Origin: Bacteroidota bacterium
GTDB lineage: Bacteria > Bacteroidota > Ignavibacteria > UBA10030 > BY39
Assembly (NCBI GenBank): GCA_018830765.1
Contig: JAHJRJ010000031.1
Location: 1 to 11,821, forward strand
DNA: 11,821 nt
Direction of reading: 5' to 3'
This document shows positions 1-6,880 of this stretch, piece by piece. The number at the start of each line of letters is the position of its first letter. Position 1 is the first letter of the stretch. Under the pieces are notes generated by a model. The model saw only the letters and a program-made list of their open reading frames with translations, was not told the origin of the DNA and did no database searches. Made by a program: the position numbers and the translations under genes.

Positions 1-254
1 GTGTTAGCACTTTAAACGCAATTCCTTTAGTCGAATTTTTACAGGCATACAGCTTACAACAAAAAGGTGGAATCACCGATGTTGATGTTAACCAGGTGAA
101 GAATAAAATTGTTATTGTTGGTGTGATAGCGGAAGGAATGACAGACTTTGTGGAGACGCCTTATACGAAACAATTCCCCGCCGTTGGAATACACGCGGCA
201 ATCATCGCAAACGCTCTTAATAATGATTTCTTAAAAATTTTTCCTAATTATTAG
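1..254 (+). pseudogene. CHASE2 sensor domain, 3' part of a gene cut by an in-frame TAG
   Basis: Reading from base 3, 83 codons run to a TAG at 252-254, and the 5' end lies outside the window. The peptide carries the end of a CHASE2 extracytoplasmic sensor domain: a hydrophobic strand 'NKIVIVGVIAEGMTD', then 'ETPYTKQFPAVGIHAAIIANAL', matching the usual CHASE2 pattern of K-hyd-V-hyd-hyd-G, D, TP and P-G-hyd-x-hHA. CHASE2 domains normally lead straight into three membrane helices. Translation past the TAG in the same frame gives exactly that: 'NFIFVFAVGLFFIYLIL', then a second helix at about 312-395, a TAA at 396-398, and a third helix at the start of the sigma-54 ORF at 417. The gene is therefore read as one CHASE2-TM-AAA+ gene with two nonsense codons. 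The TAG sits in 'FPNY*NF' and could come from TGG (Trp) by one transition. Sequencing error is the main alternative. Confidence 0.72.
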
Positions 255-416
255 AATTTTATTTTTGTATTTGCTGTTGGTTTATTCTTTATTTATTTAA
301 TACTCAAACTGAACGACCTCAAAGGTTTGTTAATTCTTCTAGCTTTCCTTGTATCTTATTCTATTCTATCCTATTCGGTTTTTATAATTTTTGATTAAGA
401 GATTCCTGTTGCAAGA
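255..416 (+). pseudogene. Membrane-helix segment between two in-frame stops (same broken gene)
   Basis: This stretch has no start-to-stop ORF of its own, but it stays in one frame with the CHASE2 part upstream and the sigma-54 part downstream. It encodes two hydrophobic helices ('FIFVFAVGLFFIYLIL' and 'LLILLAFLVSYSILSYSVFIIF') joined by a short polar 'KLNDLK' turn. A TAA lies at 396-398 and is followed by 'EIPVAR', the usual short loop before helix three of a CHASE2 protein. Frame, polarity and helix order are all preserved, which argues against this being chance intergenic sequence. No ribosome binding site is obvious for reinitiation. Confidence 0.6.
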
Positions 417-1727
417 ATGTTGTTCGTGCAAATATTCCTTACAATCGGTTTATTAATTTACAAACATCAAGTCATTAAAGAAACAGTTTACAAGTTGGAG
501 TCGGAAAGAAGCGCTATTTTTAAAAAGTTACGTGAACGTGAAGATAAGTTAATAAAGCTTGAGAAAGAATTACAAAATGCCGAGCAAAAAAACGCTGCTG
601 AACAAACAGCTTACTTAAGAGAAGAGATTAACAAATACAAAGAGGGACTTCGTTTGCTGTCATCCGAAGCTGCCGATATAAATGTTTACAATATTTCAGA
701 TAAGCCAAAATTAAAACCGCTGAATTTTGAGAACATAATATATACACAGAGCGGACCGATGAACAATGTGGTTGAATTTGTTAAAAAAATTGCTGACAAC
801 GATTCCGCAGTTTTGATTTTAGGTGAGAGCGGAACGGGTAAGGAATTAATTGCGCGAGCGATTCATCGTTCCAGTAAAAGAAAAGAGAAACCATTTATTG
901 CGGTTAAATGTGGGGCATTATCGGAAACCTTACTGGAGAGCGAATTATTCGGACACGAAAAAGGTGCTTTCACAGGAGCCGTAAAAGATAAACCGGGAAG
1001 ATTCGAGTTGGCTGACGGGGGAACAATATTCTTGGACGAAGTTGCCGAAACAAGCGAAGCTTTTCAGGTAAAATTGCTTCGAGTTCTTCAAGAAGGTGAG
1101 CTTGAAAGAGTGGGCGGCACGGAAACTATACGTGTAAATGTCCTGGTTGTTGCAGCTACAAACCAGAATCTTGTATCGAGTTCTGGATCACAGAAATTGC
1201 GGCAGGATCTATACTACCGGCTCGGTGTGTTTGTCATAAATCTGCCGCCTTTACGTGACCGTAAAGTAGATATACCGGTCCTTGCTGAATATTTGGTTAA
1301 TATGGAAGATCCAAAAATGAAAATAAGCACAAATGTAGTAGATGTGTTTTCTAAGTATTCATGGCACGGCAATATTAGGGAGCTGCACAGTGTTATCAAA
1401 CGCGCAGTGATTTTAGCTAAATCAGAAGAAGGTAGGGATATCATTCGCAGTAGAGATTTGCCGGAAGAAATAAAATCGCTGATTGAAAATACAGGCGACA
1501 TTGCCGACCAAATAATTGAATCACTTAGGAATAAGAAGTTTTCGAAAAGCGCAATATCCGAAACTGCCAAAGAATTAGAGGGGTTAAACAGGGGAACCGT
1601 TTCAGAATATTTACGGGGATATTGTTTCAAAACTTTTGTCGAACAAGATATGAATATTGAATCTACAATAACAACGATTGCTGGAATTAGCGAACCAGAC
1701 ACTATTCATCAAAAATATCAGATCTGA
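417..1727 (+). CDS. Sigma-54-dependent AAA+ activator domain, C-terminal part of a CHASE2-TM-AAA+ protein
   Basis: The ORF of 436 aa holds a near-complete bacterial enhancer-binding AAA+ domain, which remodels sigma-54 RNA polymerase at the cost of ATP. Residues 1-17 are a membrane helix, 22-85 a charged coiled coil, and about 110-340 the AAA+ domain. Visible motifs are Walker A GESGTGKE (136-143), the sigma-54 contact loop GAFTGA (183-188), Walker B GGTIFLDE (201-208), AATN sensor I, LRQDLYYRL (261-269), and HGNIREL (317-323). A helix-turn-helix-like segment lies at about 371-401 ('SKSAISETAKEL', 'RGTVSEYLR'). ATG 417 has no clear Shine-Dalgarno sequence and falls inside the third membrane helix, so the true start is upstream of the window and this ORF is the remainder after two stops (see 1-416). 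The C-terminus also looks curtailed: the TGA at 1725-1727 falls where the frame passes into a beta-barrel remnant. The AAA+ core is intact, so the decay may be recent or the stops may be errors. Confidence 0.8.
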   Translation: MLFVQIFLTIGLLIYKHQVIKETVYKLESERSAIFKKLREREDKLIKLEKELQNAEQKNAAEQTAYLREEINKYKEGLRLLSSEAADINVYNISDKPKLKPLNFENIIYTQSGPMNNVVEFVKKIADNDSAVLILGESGTGKELIARAIHRSSKRKEKPFIAVKCGALSETLLESELFGHEKGAFTGAVKDKPGRFELADGGTIFLDEVAETSEAFQVKLLRVLQEGELERVGGTETIRVNVLVVAATNQNLVSSSGSQKLRQDLYYRLGVFVINLPPLRDRKVDIPVLAEYLVNMEDPKMKISTNVVDVFSKYSWHGNIRELHSVIKRAVILAKSEEGRDIIRSRDLPEEIKSLIENTGDIADQIIESLRNKKFSKSAISETAKELEGLNRGTVSEYLRGYCFKTFVEQDMNIESTITTIAGISEPDTIHQKYQI

Positions 1728-1850
1728 AACTCGAGGCAGTTTCAGCAGGACTCGGTTTTAAATTTAAGCCGTTTGAGATAGATTTGAGCTATCTGAAATA
1801 TATAGATAATACTTCGCGCACCGGCAAGATAGACATAAATAAATTTGGGA
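1691..1850 (+). pseudogene. C-terminal strands of a PorV-like outer-membrane beta-barrel, remnant
   Basis: In frame 2, open from 1691, the codons from about 1721 read 'DLKLEAVSAGLGFKFKPF' and then 'EIDLSYLKYIDNTSRTGKI', 'DINKFG'. This is the alternating, aromatic-rich ending of a PorV/PorQ-type barrel, whose last strands typically look like 'GLGFKF..FDIDYAY..(x)LGNTHRFSLxxKFG'. There is no start codon or signal peptide, so the N-terminal barrel is missing. From memory of FCB-group proteins, such barrels can continue directly into the transglutaminase module found next. The two match in order, but frame 2 must shift to frame 3 between about 1839 and 1860 for 'KFG' to continue as 'RSKETIARIEYVE'. 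One surplus base near the GGG at 1847-1849 would explain this. The identification rests on pattern similarity only. Confidence 0.5.
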
Positions 1851-2828
1851 AGATCGAAAGAAACGATTGCACGCATCGAGTACGTAGAAATGCTTGGCGA
1901 GGTTTTTCCGTCATCGTATCAGGTTTATGCTTTCAGGCCTCTCGGAAAGGCACGTGTTCGCAATGTATCTACAAAACCTATCAACGCTAAAGTAAGCTTT
2001 TATGTGGACAGAGTGATGAATACACCGACAGAATCTAAACCATATACGATCAATCCGAATGAGGTTCTTGAAATACCTTTCTTTGCGGTTTTCAACGATG
2101 TCATAAATAGCGTAAGAAAATTTTCTATCTTTGACGGGACAGTTTTTGTACACGCTGAACCGGCCGATGATGACGACGACCGCTATCAAACGCGAGTCTT
2201 TATACGCGGACGGAATGATTGGGACGGAGACGTGATGCTTTTACGTTATTTTAATACTCCGTCGGGCCCGGAAGTTTTAAGGTTTTCCAGAACATATTTA
2301 GAAAAATATAAAGAAAGTGTCGACACTGTGGATTCCGCACTGATGAAATTCATGCAAGCAAAAATAATATTTAATGAATTATCGAATTACGTGCGATACG
2401 TACACGACCCGAAACTTAGCAGGGATTATGTACAGTATCCTGCTGAAACAATCAATTTACGCGGAGGTGATTGTGACGATTTGACAGTTTGCTATTCTTC
2501 TTTGCTTGCAAGTGTCGGCATTTCGACTGCGTTTATCGATGTAGTTCCGCCAAACAATCCAGCGAACTCACACATTTACTTGATATTCGACACTGGTATC
2601 GAAGCAGCGAATACCGCGCTAATAAGCGACAACTCAAAACGCCTCGTCCTTCGTAAAAATGATAGAGGCGTTGAAACGGTTTGGATTCCTATCGAAACTA
2701 CCGTTATTTCGAAAGGATTTATTGAAGCTTGGGAAACAGGTTCTGCCGAATATTTTCAGGATGTAAATATTAATGACGGATTGGTAAAAGGTTGGGTAAA
2801 AGTTGTTGATTTACCGTTAGGTTTTTAA
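1845..2828 (+). CDS. Transglutaminase-like domain protein (5'-disrupted)
   Basis: This gene is open in frame 3 from 1839. The listed start is a TTG at 1845 with no good ribosome binding site, and the next ATG is 1890, so the annotated start is probably an artefact of the upstream frame break. Residues 10-120 form a beta-rich module ('FPSSYQVYAF', 'KARVRNVSTKPINAKVSF', then an acidic 'DDDDD' run). Residues 165-300 form the transglutaminase-like core: 'VQYPAETINLRGGDCDDL' with Cys210, followed by 'SLLASVGISTAFIDV', His243 in 'NSHIYLIFDTG', and 'VWIPIETT' (279-286), where Glu284 takes the usual acidic position. The papain-like triad thus appears retained as C-H-E. Such proteins are cell-envelope proteins in FCB bacteria, and substrates are not known. 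No signal peptide is visible here, as expected if the front of the gene is lost. The gene ends 15 nt before the FecR-domain gene, so the two were probably co-transcribed. Confidence 0.7.
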   Translation: MGRSKETIARIEYVEMLGEVFPSSYQVYAFRPLGKARVRNVSTKPINAKVSFYVDRVMNTPTESKPYTINPNEVLEIPFFAVFNDVINSVRKFSIFDGTVFVHAEPADDDDDRYQTRVFIRGRNDWDGDVMLLRYFNTPSGPEVLRFSRTYLEKYKESVDTVDSALMKFMQAKIIFNELSNYVRYVHDPKLSRDYVQYPAETINLRGGDCDDLTVCYSSLLASVGISTAFIDVVPPNNPANSHIYLIFDTGIEAANTALISDNSKRLVLRKNDRGVETVWIPIETTVISKGFIEAWETGSAEYFQDVNINDGLVKGWVKVVDLPLGF

Positions 2829-2830
2829 TA

Positions 2831-2835
2831 AGGAG
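2831..2835 (+). promoter_or_regulatory. Shine-Dalgarno sequence of the FecR-domain gene
   Basis: AGGAG lies 8 nt upstream of ATG 2844 and directly after the TAA of the transglutaminase gene at 2826-2828. It fixes the start of the next gene and is the clearest ribosome binding site in the window. Confidence 0.75.
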
Positions 2836-2843
2836 AAAATTTT

Positions 2844-3536
2844 ATGAAAAAGATAATTACTTTTTTAATTCTGACAAGCATGCTCACTGTATCATTGTCA
2901 GCACAACTTAAAGTATTGACAACAAAAGGCGACGTTAAGGTAAGGTATGGAGTAAGTGAAGAATGGAAGCAGTTAAAAGCCGGCGATCAAATAAATTTGG
3001 CAGATGCCATACGAACTTCTTCGAAATCGTCTGCCGTGATTCAAATAGATAATCAGAAAAAAATTGCACTGAACGAAAAGATAATTGTAGAAATGGCAGA
3101 TTTAAGGTATCTGTCGCAAGAAGAGTTGTTGTTGAAATTAGCGATGGAAAGAATACTATCGGTTCCCCCGCAAGATAGGGATAACGATTTAATACCCGCA
3201 CGCACAACGATAATTCACGGTGAAAAGAAATCTAAAGTACAACTACCAATCCCTAATGATATAGCGATGATGCAATTGAACGGGGCAAAACTTTTATACG
3301 ATAACAACTTTTATGGAACTTGTGCGATTAGAATTAAGGAAGTTTTGCGGCTAAATCAAAACTTAAGCGATGTTGTAAATTACAAGCTGATGACGGCGAA
3401 TTCTTTAGAAAAATCGAATCTTTTCGAAGAAGCGTTAAACGAATATGCTTCTTTACCGTTTGATCAGTTAACATCACCCCAGAAACAGATTGTTCAACAA
3501 AACATAGATAGACTTAAAAAGAAGATCGCCGAATAA
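2844..3536 (+). CDS. Secreted FecR-domain protein with TPR-like C-terminus
   Basis: The 230-aa product begins with a clean signal peptide ('MKKIITFLILTSMLTVSLSA', likely cleaved before Gln21), so it is exported. Residues 23-85 match the FecR-domain pattern: 'LTTKGDVKVRYG', 'W..LKAGDQI', 'DAIRTSSKSSAVIQID', 'KIALNE'. Unlike the FecR regulator itself it has no membrane anchor or sigma-binding tail, so it belongs to the stand-alone periplasmic FecR-like proteins. Residues about 145-225 are helical with a TPR-like rhythm ('AKLLYDNNFYGTCAIRIKEVL', 'LEKSNLFEEALNEYASLP'). Such FecR-domain proteins often sit next to CHASE2-containing signalling proteins, which fits the broken CHASE2 gene upstream. 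The protein is intact. Its partner and ligand are not known. It converges with the phosphoesterase gene, leaving only 9 nt between the two stops and no visible terminator hairpin. Confidence 0.75.
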   Translation: MKKIITFLILTSMLTVSLSAQLKVLTTKGDVKVRYGVSEEWKQLKAGDQINLADAIRTSSKSSAVIQIDNQKKIALNEKIIVEMADLRYLSQEELLLKLAMERILSVPPQDRDNDLIPARTTIIHGEKKSKVQLPIPNDIAMMQLNGAKLLYDNNFYGTCAIRIKEVLRLNQNLSDVVNYKLMTANSLEKSNLFEEALNEYASLPFDQLTSPQKQIVQQNIDRLKKKIAE

Positions 3537-3545
3537 AGTAAATTA

Positions 3546-4274
3546 TTATCGTCCTACCAAAATCCTGTTGGCAAGGTAATGTGGAAAACCGGCATCCACA
3601 ATTTTCTTTGCAGCAGATTGTACATCGTATTCTGAGCGTATATTCTCATACTCATAAGTTTTATCGTCGAAGATACCGAAACTTAGCCGCCAATCTCTGT
3701 CGCGTGGTTGGCCCACACTCCCGACATTTATTATATACTTTTTGTCGGGCATGCATTTGAGTTTAACCGAATTCCGTACCAATTGATACTCGTTGTAATC
3801 TTCCATAAAAATTTCAGGTATGTGCGAATGGCCTACAAAACAGATATTATTATTAAAGTAGGAAAAATTGGAAACAGCATCTTCATAGTTAGAAATATAA
3901 TTCCATTCGGAAGGACGATAAGGAGAAGCATGAACGTAAGTAATTCCATCCGATTCGATCGATAGCGGAAAACTCAATAACAATTCCTTCTCACTTTCTG
4001 TTAAAATCTTATTCGTCCAGCGTGCAGCTACATTGGCATATACTGTAAAGCTTTCTGTATATCTAACGTCAGCCGCTGCTTGGTCATGATTTCCGAGTAA
4101 AATGAAAGAAGATATTTCGTGGATAATTTTTAAACATTCTTTTGGGTTTGCTCCGTATCCGACAACATCTCCGAGACAGATAATTTTGTCAACTTTATTT
4201 TCTTCTATAATGGATATAGATTTCTGAAGCGCTTCTAAGTTTGAATGTATGTCGGATATTATTGCAATACGCAA
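3546..4274 (-). CDS. Calcineurin-like metallophosphoesterase
   Basis: The 242-aa protein carries the full metallophosphoesterase motif set: D8-x-H10 in 'IISDIHSNLEAL', GDVVGYG (35-41), GNHD (61-64), VHAS (114-117), and GHSH (148-151), which together bind two metal ions. 'NVGSVGQPRD' (183-192) is typical of the YfcE/diadenosine-tetraphosphatase-like cytoplasmic group (COG0639/COG0622 style). The substrate cannot be told from sequence. The start is TTG at 4274: the family's conserved N-terminus 'MRIAIISDIHSN' begins exactly there, and AAGAGA lies a few bases upstream. It is the last gene of the - strand cluster, 25 nt after a truncated histidine-phosphatase frame and 135 nt after thiL. Confidence 0.85.
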   Translation of the reverse strand: MRIAIISDIHSNLEALQKSISIIEENKVDKIICLGDVVGYGANPKECLKIIHEISSFILLGNHDQAAADVRYTESFTVYANVAARWTNKILTESEKELLLSFPLSIESDGITYVHASPYRPSEWNYISNYEDAVSNFSYFNNNICFVGHSHIPEIFMEDYNEYQLVRNSVKLKCMPDKKYIINVGSVGQPRDRDWRLSFGIFDDKTYEYENIRSEYDVQSAAKKIVDAGFPHYLANRILVGR

Positions 4275-4299
4275 GTGGTTATCTCTTACGATTAATTAA

Positions 4300-4410
4300 C
4301 TATTTTAAAACACAGTTATTTTGGCGAATTTGAAATAGTTGCCTACCAGAGATTCTGTCTTCTAAAATATGTTGATCGGCATCGCCATGGCGTAATAAAT
4401 AAATCCGCAT
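4300..4410 (-). pseudogene. Histidine phosphatase (phosphoglycerate-mutase-like) N-terminal stump
   Basis: A 36-codon frame on the - strand starts at ATG 4410, overlapping the thiL stop as TGATG, and ends in TAG at 4300-4302. It reads 'MRIYLLRHGDADQHIL' then 'EDRISGRQL'. The opening is the catalytic RHG signature of the histidine phosphatase superfamily (SixA/GpmB type), with the family's usual N-terminal strand, and 'RISGRQL' sits where these enzymes carry 'GR.x..L(T/S)..G'. After about residue 25 the similarity stops ('FQIRQNNCVLK'), so around 120-170 residues, including the second catalytic His, are missing. The next gene starts 25 nt further on. The start-stop overlap with thiL shows it was once a translationally coupled operon member. 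Most likely this is a deletion remnant. Confidence 0.6.
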
Positions 4411-5471
4411 CAGTTATTTTCCTTAAAATGGTCCCAGCCACGAGGAGTAAGTTCCTCGCGTTCTCCTTGTTCACGGATGAAATAAATTCCTTTCGAAGCG
4501 TCCACAATCCTTCCGAGAATCGTGACGTCGGATGTCAAGCTTTCGAGTTTTGCGTAATTTTCGTCGGTCAAAGTAAATAATAATTCGTATTCTTCGCCTC
4601 CGTATAGAGCATAGTCGATTATGTTTTCAGAAAATTCTTCGGCAATATTTCTGCCGATGTTATCTATCGGAATGTTGTGTTCCCAAATCTCGGCGCCCAC
4701 ACCGCTGTTTCTGCATATATGGTGGACTTCCGAAGCCAACCCATCGCTTACATCGATTAATGAATTTATTTTAACTTCGTTGGTCAATAATTTTGCAATA
4801 TCGAGGCGAGGTTTAGGCATCAAATACTTTTCGAGTGCCGGTTTGTATGGTTCGAGGTTTGGAGAAAAGCTTTCCGATTTCTCTAAAAAATTTCTTTTTT
4901 CACGCATCAAAACTTTTAAACCAGCGTGTGAAGTCCCTAACGTGCCCGACACGCACACAAGGTCGCCGACTTTAGCGCCGTTGCGATAAACTAGTTTTTG
5001 CGAGTCAGCTTCACCGATCAGCGATACCGAGATTATCATGTTGCCCGATGCCGCAGTGGTGTCTCCGCCGGCTATCAGTGTGTTGTACTTTTTACACGCG
5101 AAAACAGCACCTGTGTAAAATTCTTCTACCATCTCGACAGAAATTTTTTGCGGCAAACAAAGCGTGATCAAAGCGTAACGGGGTTCTCCACCCATTGCGG
5201 CTATATCGCTAATGTTCGATGCCATCGCCTTCCATCCCAGGTGCTGCATTGATGAATATGTTAAATCGAAGTGCACACCTTCCACCATCGCATCGGTTGT
5301 AAATATTTGTACTTTATCCGCAGTAGGTTTAAAAACCGCTGCGTCGTCCGAGATTCCCATTAATAAATCGGATTTCAAATTCGGGGAGTCGGTCTGAATG
5401 TCTGTAATATTTTTAATTAAGTTAATAAGTCCGAATTCACCGACCCGGCTTATCGGTGTAAAAGTAGCCAT
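4410..5471 (-). CDS. thiL: Thiamine-monophosphate kinase
   Basis: ThiL phosphorylates thiamine monophosphate to the active cofactor thiamine diphosphate using ATP. The family motifs are present (numbering from a possible TTG start at 5477): GEFG (13-16), SDDAAVF (43-49), DAMVEGVHF (62-70), GWKAMASNISDIAAMGG (81-97), GGDT (137-140), SGTLG (177-181), DVSDGLASEVHHI (242-254) and GGEEYELLF (293-301). The length of about 353 aa is normal. One departure is Ser43, where most ThiL proteins have Gly before the metal-binding DD pair. The two Asp residues are kept. The start is placed at ATG 5471 rather than the in-frame TTG two codons upstream, because ATG GCT begins the conserved 'TFTPISRVGEFGLI' region. 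Neither start has a strong ribosome binding site. The gene follows the anti-sigma/thioredoxin gene by 62 nt. No other thiamine gene or THI-box-like element is visible. Confidence 0.9.
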   Translation of the reverse strand: MATFTPISRVGEFGLINLIKNITDIQTDSPNLKSDLLMGISDDAAVFKPTADKVQIFTTDAMVEGVHFDLTYSSMQHLGWKAMASNISDIAAMGGEPRYALITLCLPQKISVEMVEEFYTGAVFACKKYNTLIAGGDTTAASGNMIISVSLIGEADSQKLVYRNGAKVGDLVCVSGTLGTSHAGLKVLMREKRNFLEKSESFSPNLEPYKPALEKYLMPKPRLDIAKLLTNEVKINSLIDVSDGLASEVHHICRNSGVGAEIWEHNIPIDNIGRNIAEEFSENIIDYALYGGEEYELLFTLTDENYAKLESLTSDVTILGRIVDASKGIYFIREQGEREELTPRGWDHFKENN

Positions 5472-5533
5472 AATCAATAAAATAAGATGTTAAAATATAA
5501 ATATCAAAGAGACCAAAAACAAGGAAGCCCGGT

Positions 5534-6844
5534 TTATTGAAGCAAGCGATTTATCTTTTCTACGAAAAATTCCTTCGTACGAAGTCCCATAAATGATTCT
5601 ACAACCTTCCCTTCTTCATTAACTAAAAAAGTTGTAGGTATCCCGCGAACATTCCCGAAAGCTTTGGCAAGTTCGCCGTTGTCAATTACAATAGGATAAG
5701 TAACTTTATTTTTATTGATAAACTCCGAAACATCGGCTACCACATTGGAACCGCGGTCGGTAGAGATACCGATCACCCTTACACCTTTGGTCGCAAACTC
5801 GTTGCTGATAGCAACCAGGTCTGGAAGTTCTTTTCTGCACGGGCCGCACCAAGTTGCCCAAAAATTTATGATCGTGAGTTTACTATGAAATGATTTAAAA
5901 TTGTTAGCGTTGCCCGAATTGTTGTCCCATTCGAAGTCAAGTGAATGATCGTTCTTGTGTGTTACATTTTTTAAAGTAAAAACATTATCGATACTTTTTG
6001 AATCGTTTATATTATTTTTATTTCCTTCTTTAGCGTATGCCATCAATTTGTCTTTTTCCATTTCTGCGGCTGCTATGTAAAGCGTGCTGTCTTTTAACCA
6101 AAGTATCACACTGCAGCACTTGTGATCATCTGCGTAATACCAGCCAGTTCTTACTAATTCGTCTATAGCTTTTTGGGGCAACGTTATGCTTCTGTTGCCA
6201 ACTACAACCCTGAAATCTATCAAGGAAAAATAAATTATACAATCACCGTGTTTATATATTATGTGTGATAATTTTTCTTCATCAAATTGCGACACTGTCC
6301 CGCCTACGAGTACACAATCTCTAAGCTTCGGAATATTCACGTTGTAATTGACGTTTTCCTTAAGATAATTTTCTAAAACTGACGGGTCGTCAGTAGTTAA
6401 GGTAGGTTTTATTTTCCCATCGACAACCGCATCATAATTATTGTAAATTTGGTGGATAATGTTATTATCAACAGGGCTGGTATGATAATGATGTGCTGGA
6501 GGAGAAAATATAATAAAATATAGGCCGATGGCAGCAATAGCGGGAATAGCGACATACCACTTGCGCCATTGTAGAATTAGCGAGAGTATCGAATTTATTT
6601 TATATGATGATCTGCTCTCTGCTGAGTTTTTAATTTGAGAAATAAGTCTGTCTGCTAGATAATCCGGTGTGCGAATAGGTTGCACTCTTGTTTGAATAAA
6701 TTTTTTGGTTATACTTTCTAACTCGAATACATTGCGACAGATTTTACAAACGTTAGTATGTTGATAAAAGTTTTTTAACGTATCCTTTTCAAGACGTTCA
6801 TCAACTGCGGAACTGATGAGTTCCAGAACTTCATTGCAATCCAC
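5534..6844 (-). CDS. Membrane anti-sigma factor fused to a TlpA/ResA-like thioredoxin domain
   Basis: The 436-aa protein combines four parts. Residues 1-45 hold a zinc-binding anti-sigma (ZAS) motif: Cys3 and then H29-x3-C33-x2-C36. Residues 97-113 form one membrane helix preceded by 'WRKW', which predicts an inside N-terminus. Residues about 155-272 resemble the extracytoplasmic domain of RskA-like anti-sigma factors (COG5662): 'ENYLKENVNYNVNIPKLRD' then 'LVGGTVSQF'. Residues 300-436 are a TlpA/ResA-type thioredoxin domain with WCGPC (332-336) and the cis-Pro segment GIPTTF (401-406), placed outside the cytoplasm. Extra thiols and histidines lie in the outer part: HHYH (118-121), Cys177, Cys202, HKCC (241-244). 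The GTG start at 6844 has AGG about 8 nt upstream, and the gene follows the ECF sigma gene by 36 nt, so the two form a classic sigma/anti-sigma pair. Inference: the thioredoxin module senses or repairs envelope thiols and tunes release of the sigma factor. The ZAS and thioredoxin domains are firm; the COG5662 match is from memory. Confidence 0.85.
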   Translation of the reverse strand: MDCNEVLELISSAVDERLEKDTLKNFYQHTNVCKICRNVFELESITKKFIQTRVQPIRTPDYLADRLISQIKNSAESRSSYKINSILSLILQWRKWYVAIPAIAAIGLYFIIFSPPAHHYHTSPVDNNIIHQIYNNYDAVVDGKIKPTLTTDDPSVLENYLKENVNYNVNIPKLRDCVLVGGTVSQFDEEKLSHIIYKHGDCIIYFSLIDFRVVVGNRSITLPQKAIDELVRTGWYYADDHKCCSVILWLKDSTLYIAAAEMEKDKLMAYAKEGNKNNINDSKSIDNVFTLKNVTHKNDHSLDFEWDNNSGNANNFKSFHSKLTIINFWATWCGPCRKELPDLVAISNEFATKGVRVIGISTDRGSNVVADVSEFINKNKVTYPIVIDNGELAKAFGNVRGIPTTFLVNEEGKVVESFMGLRTKEFFVEKINRLLQ

Positions 6845-6880
6845 TGTTTACCTGTTTAAAAATGTAACAATTTAACTATA

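Noticed and set aside
252..398. Reassigned TAG and TAA codons (alternative genetic code)
   Set aside because: TAA, TAG and TGA all end other ORFs at sensible places here, and no other conserved domain contains an in-frame stop of this kind.
1214..1702. Long - strand frame of 162 codons inside the sigma-54 ORF
   Set aside because: It overlaps a well-supported AAA+ domain on the other strand, shows no domain, and has low-complexity Ser/Leu content typical of an antisense shadow.
1841..1847. AAATTTG as a programmed frameshift signal
   Set aside because: It fits the X_XXY_YYZ pattern for a -1 slip only when read in frame 3, whereas joining the modules needs a +1 change from frame 2 to frame 3. 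No stem-loop follows.
3537..3545. Bidirectional terminator between the convergent FecR and phosphoesterase genes
   Set aside because: The gap is 9 nt and no stem-loop with a U tract can be drawn across it.
4383..4392. Palindrome CGCCATGGCG as an operator
   Set aside because: It lies within the codons for the RHG motif of the phosphatase remnant, is only 10 nt, and has no partner site.
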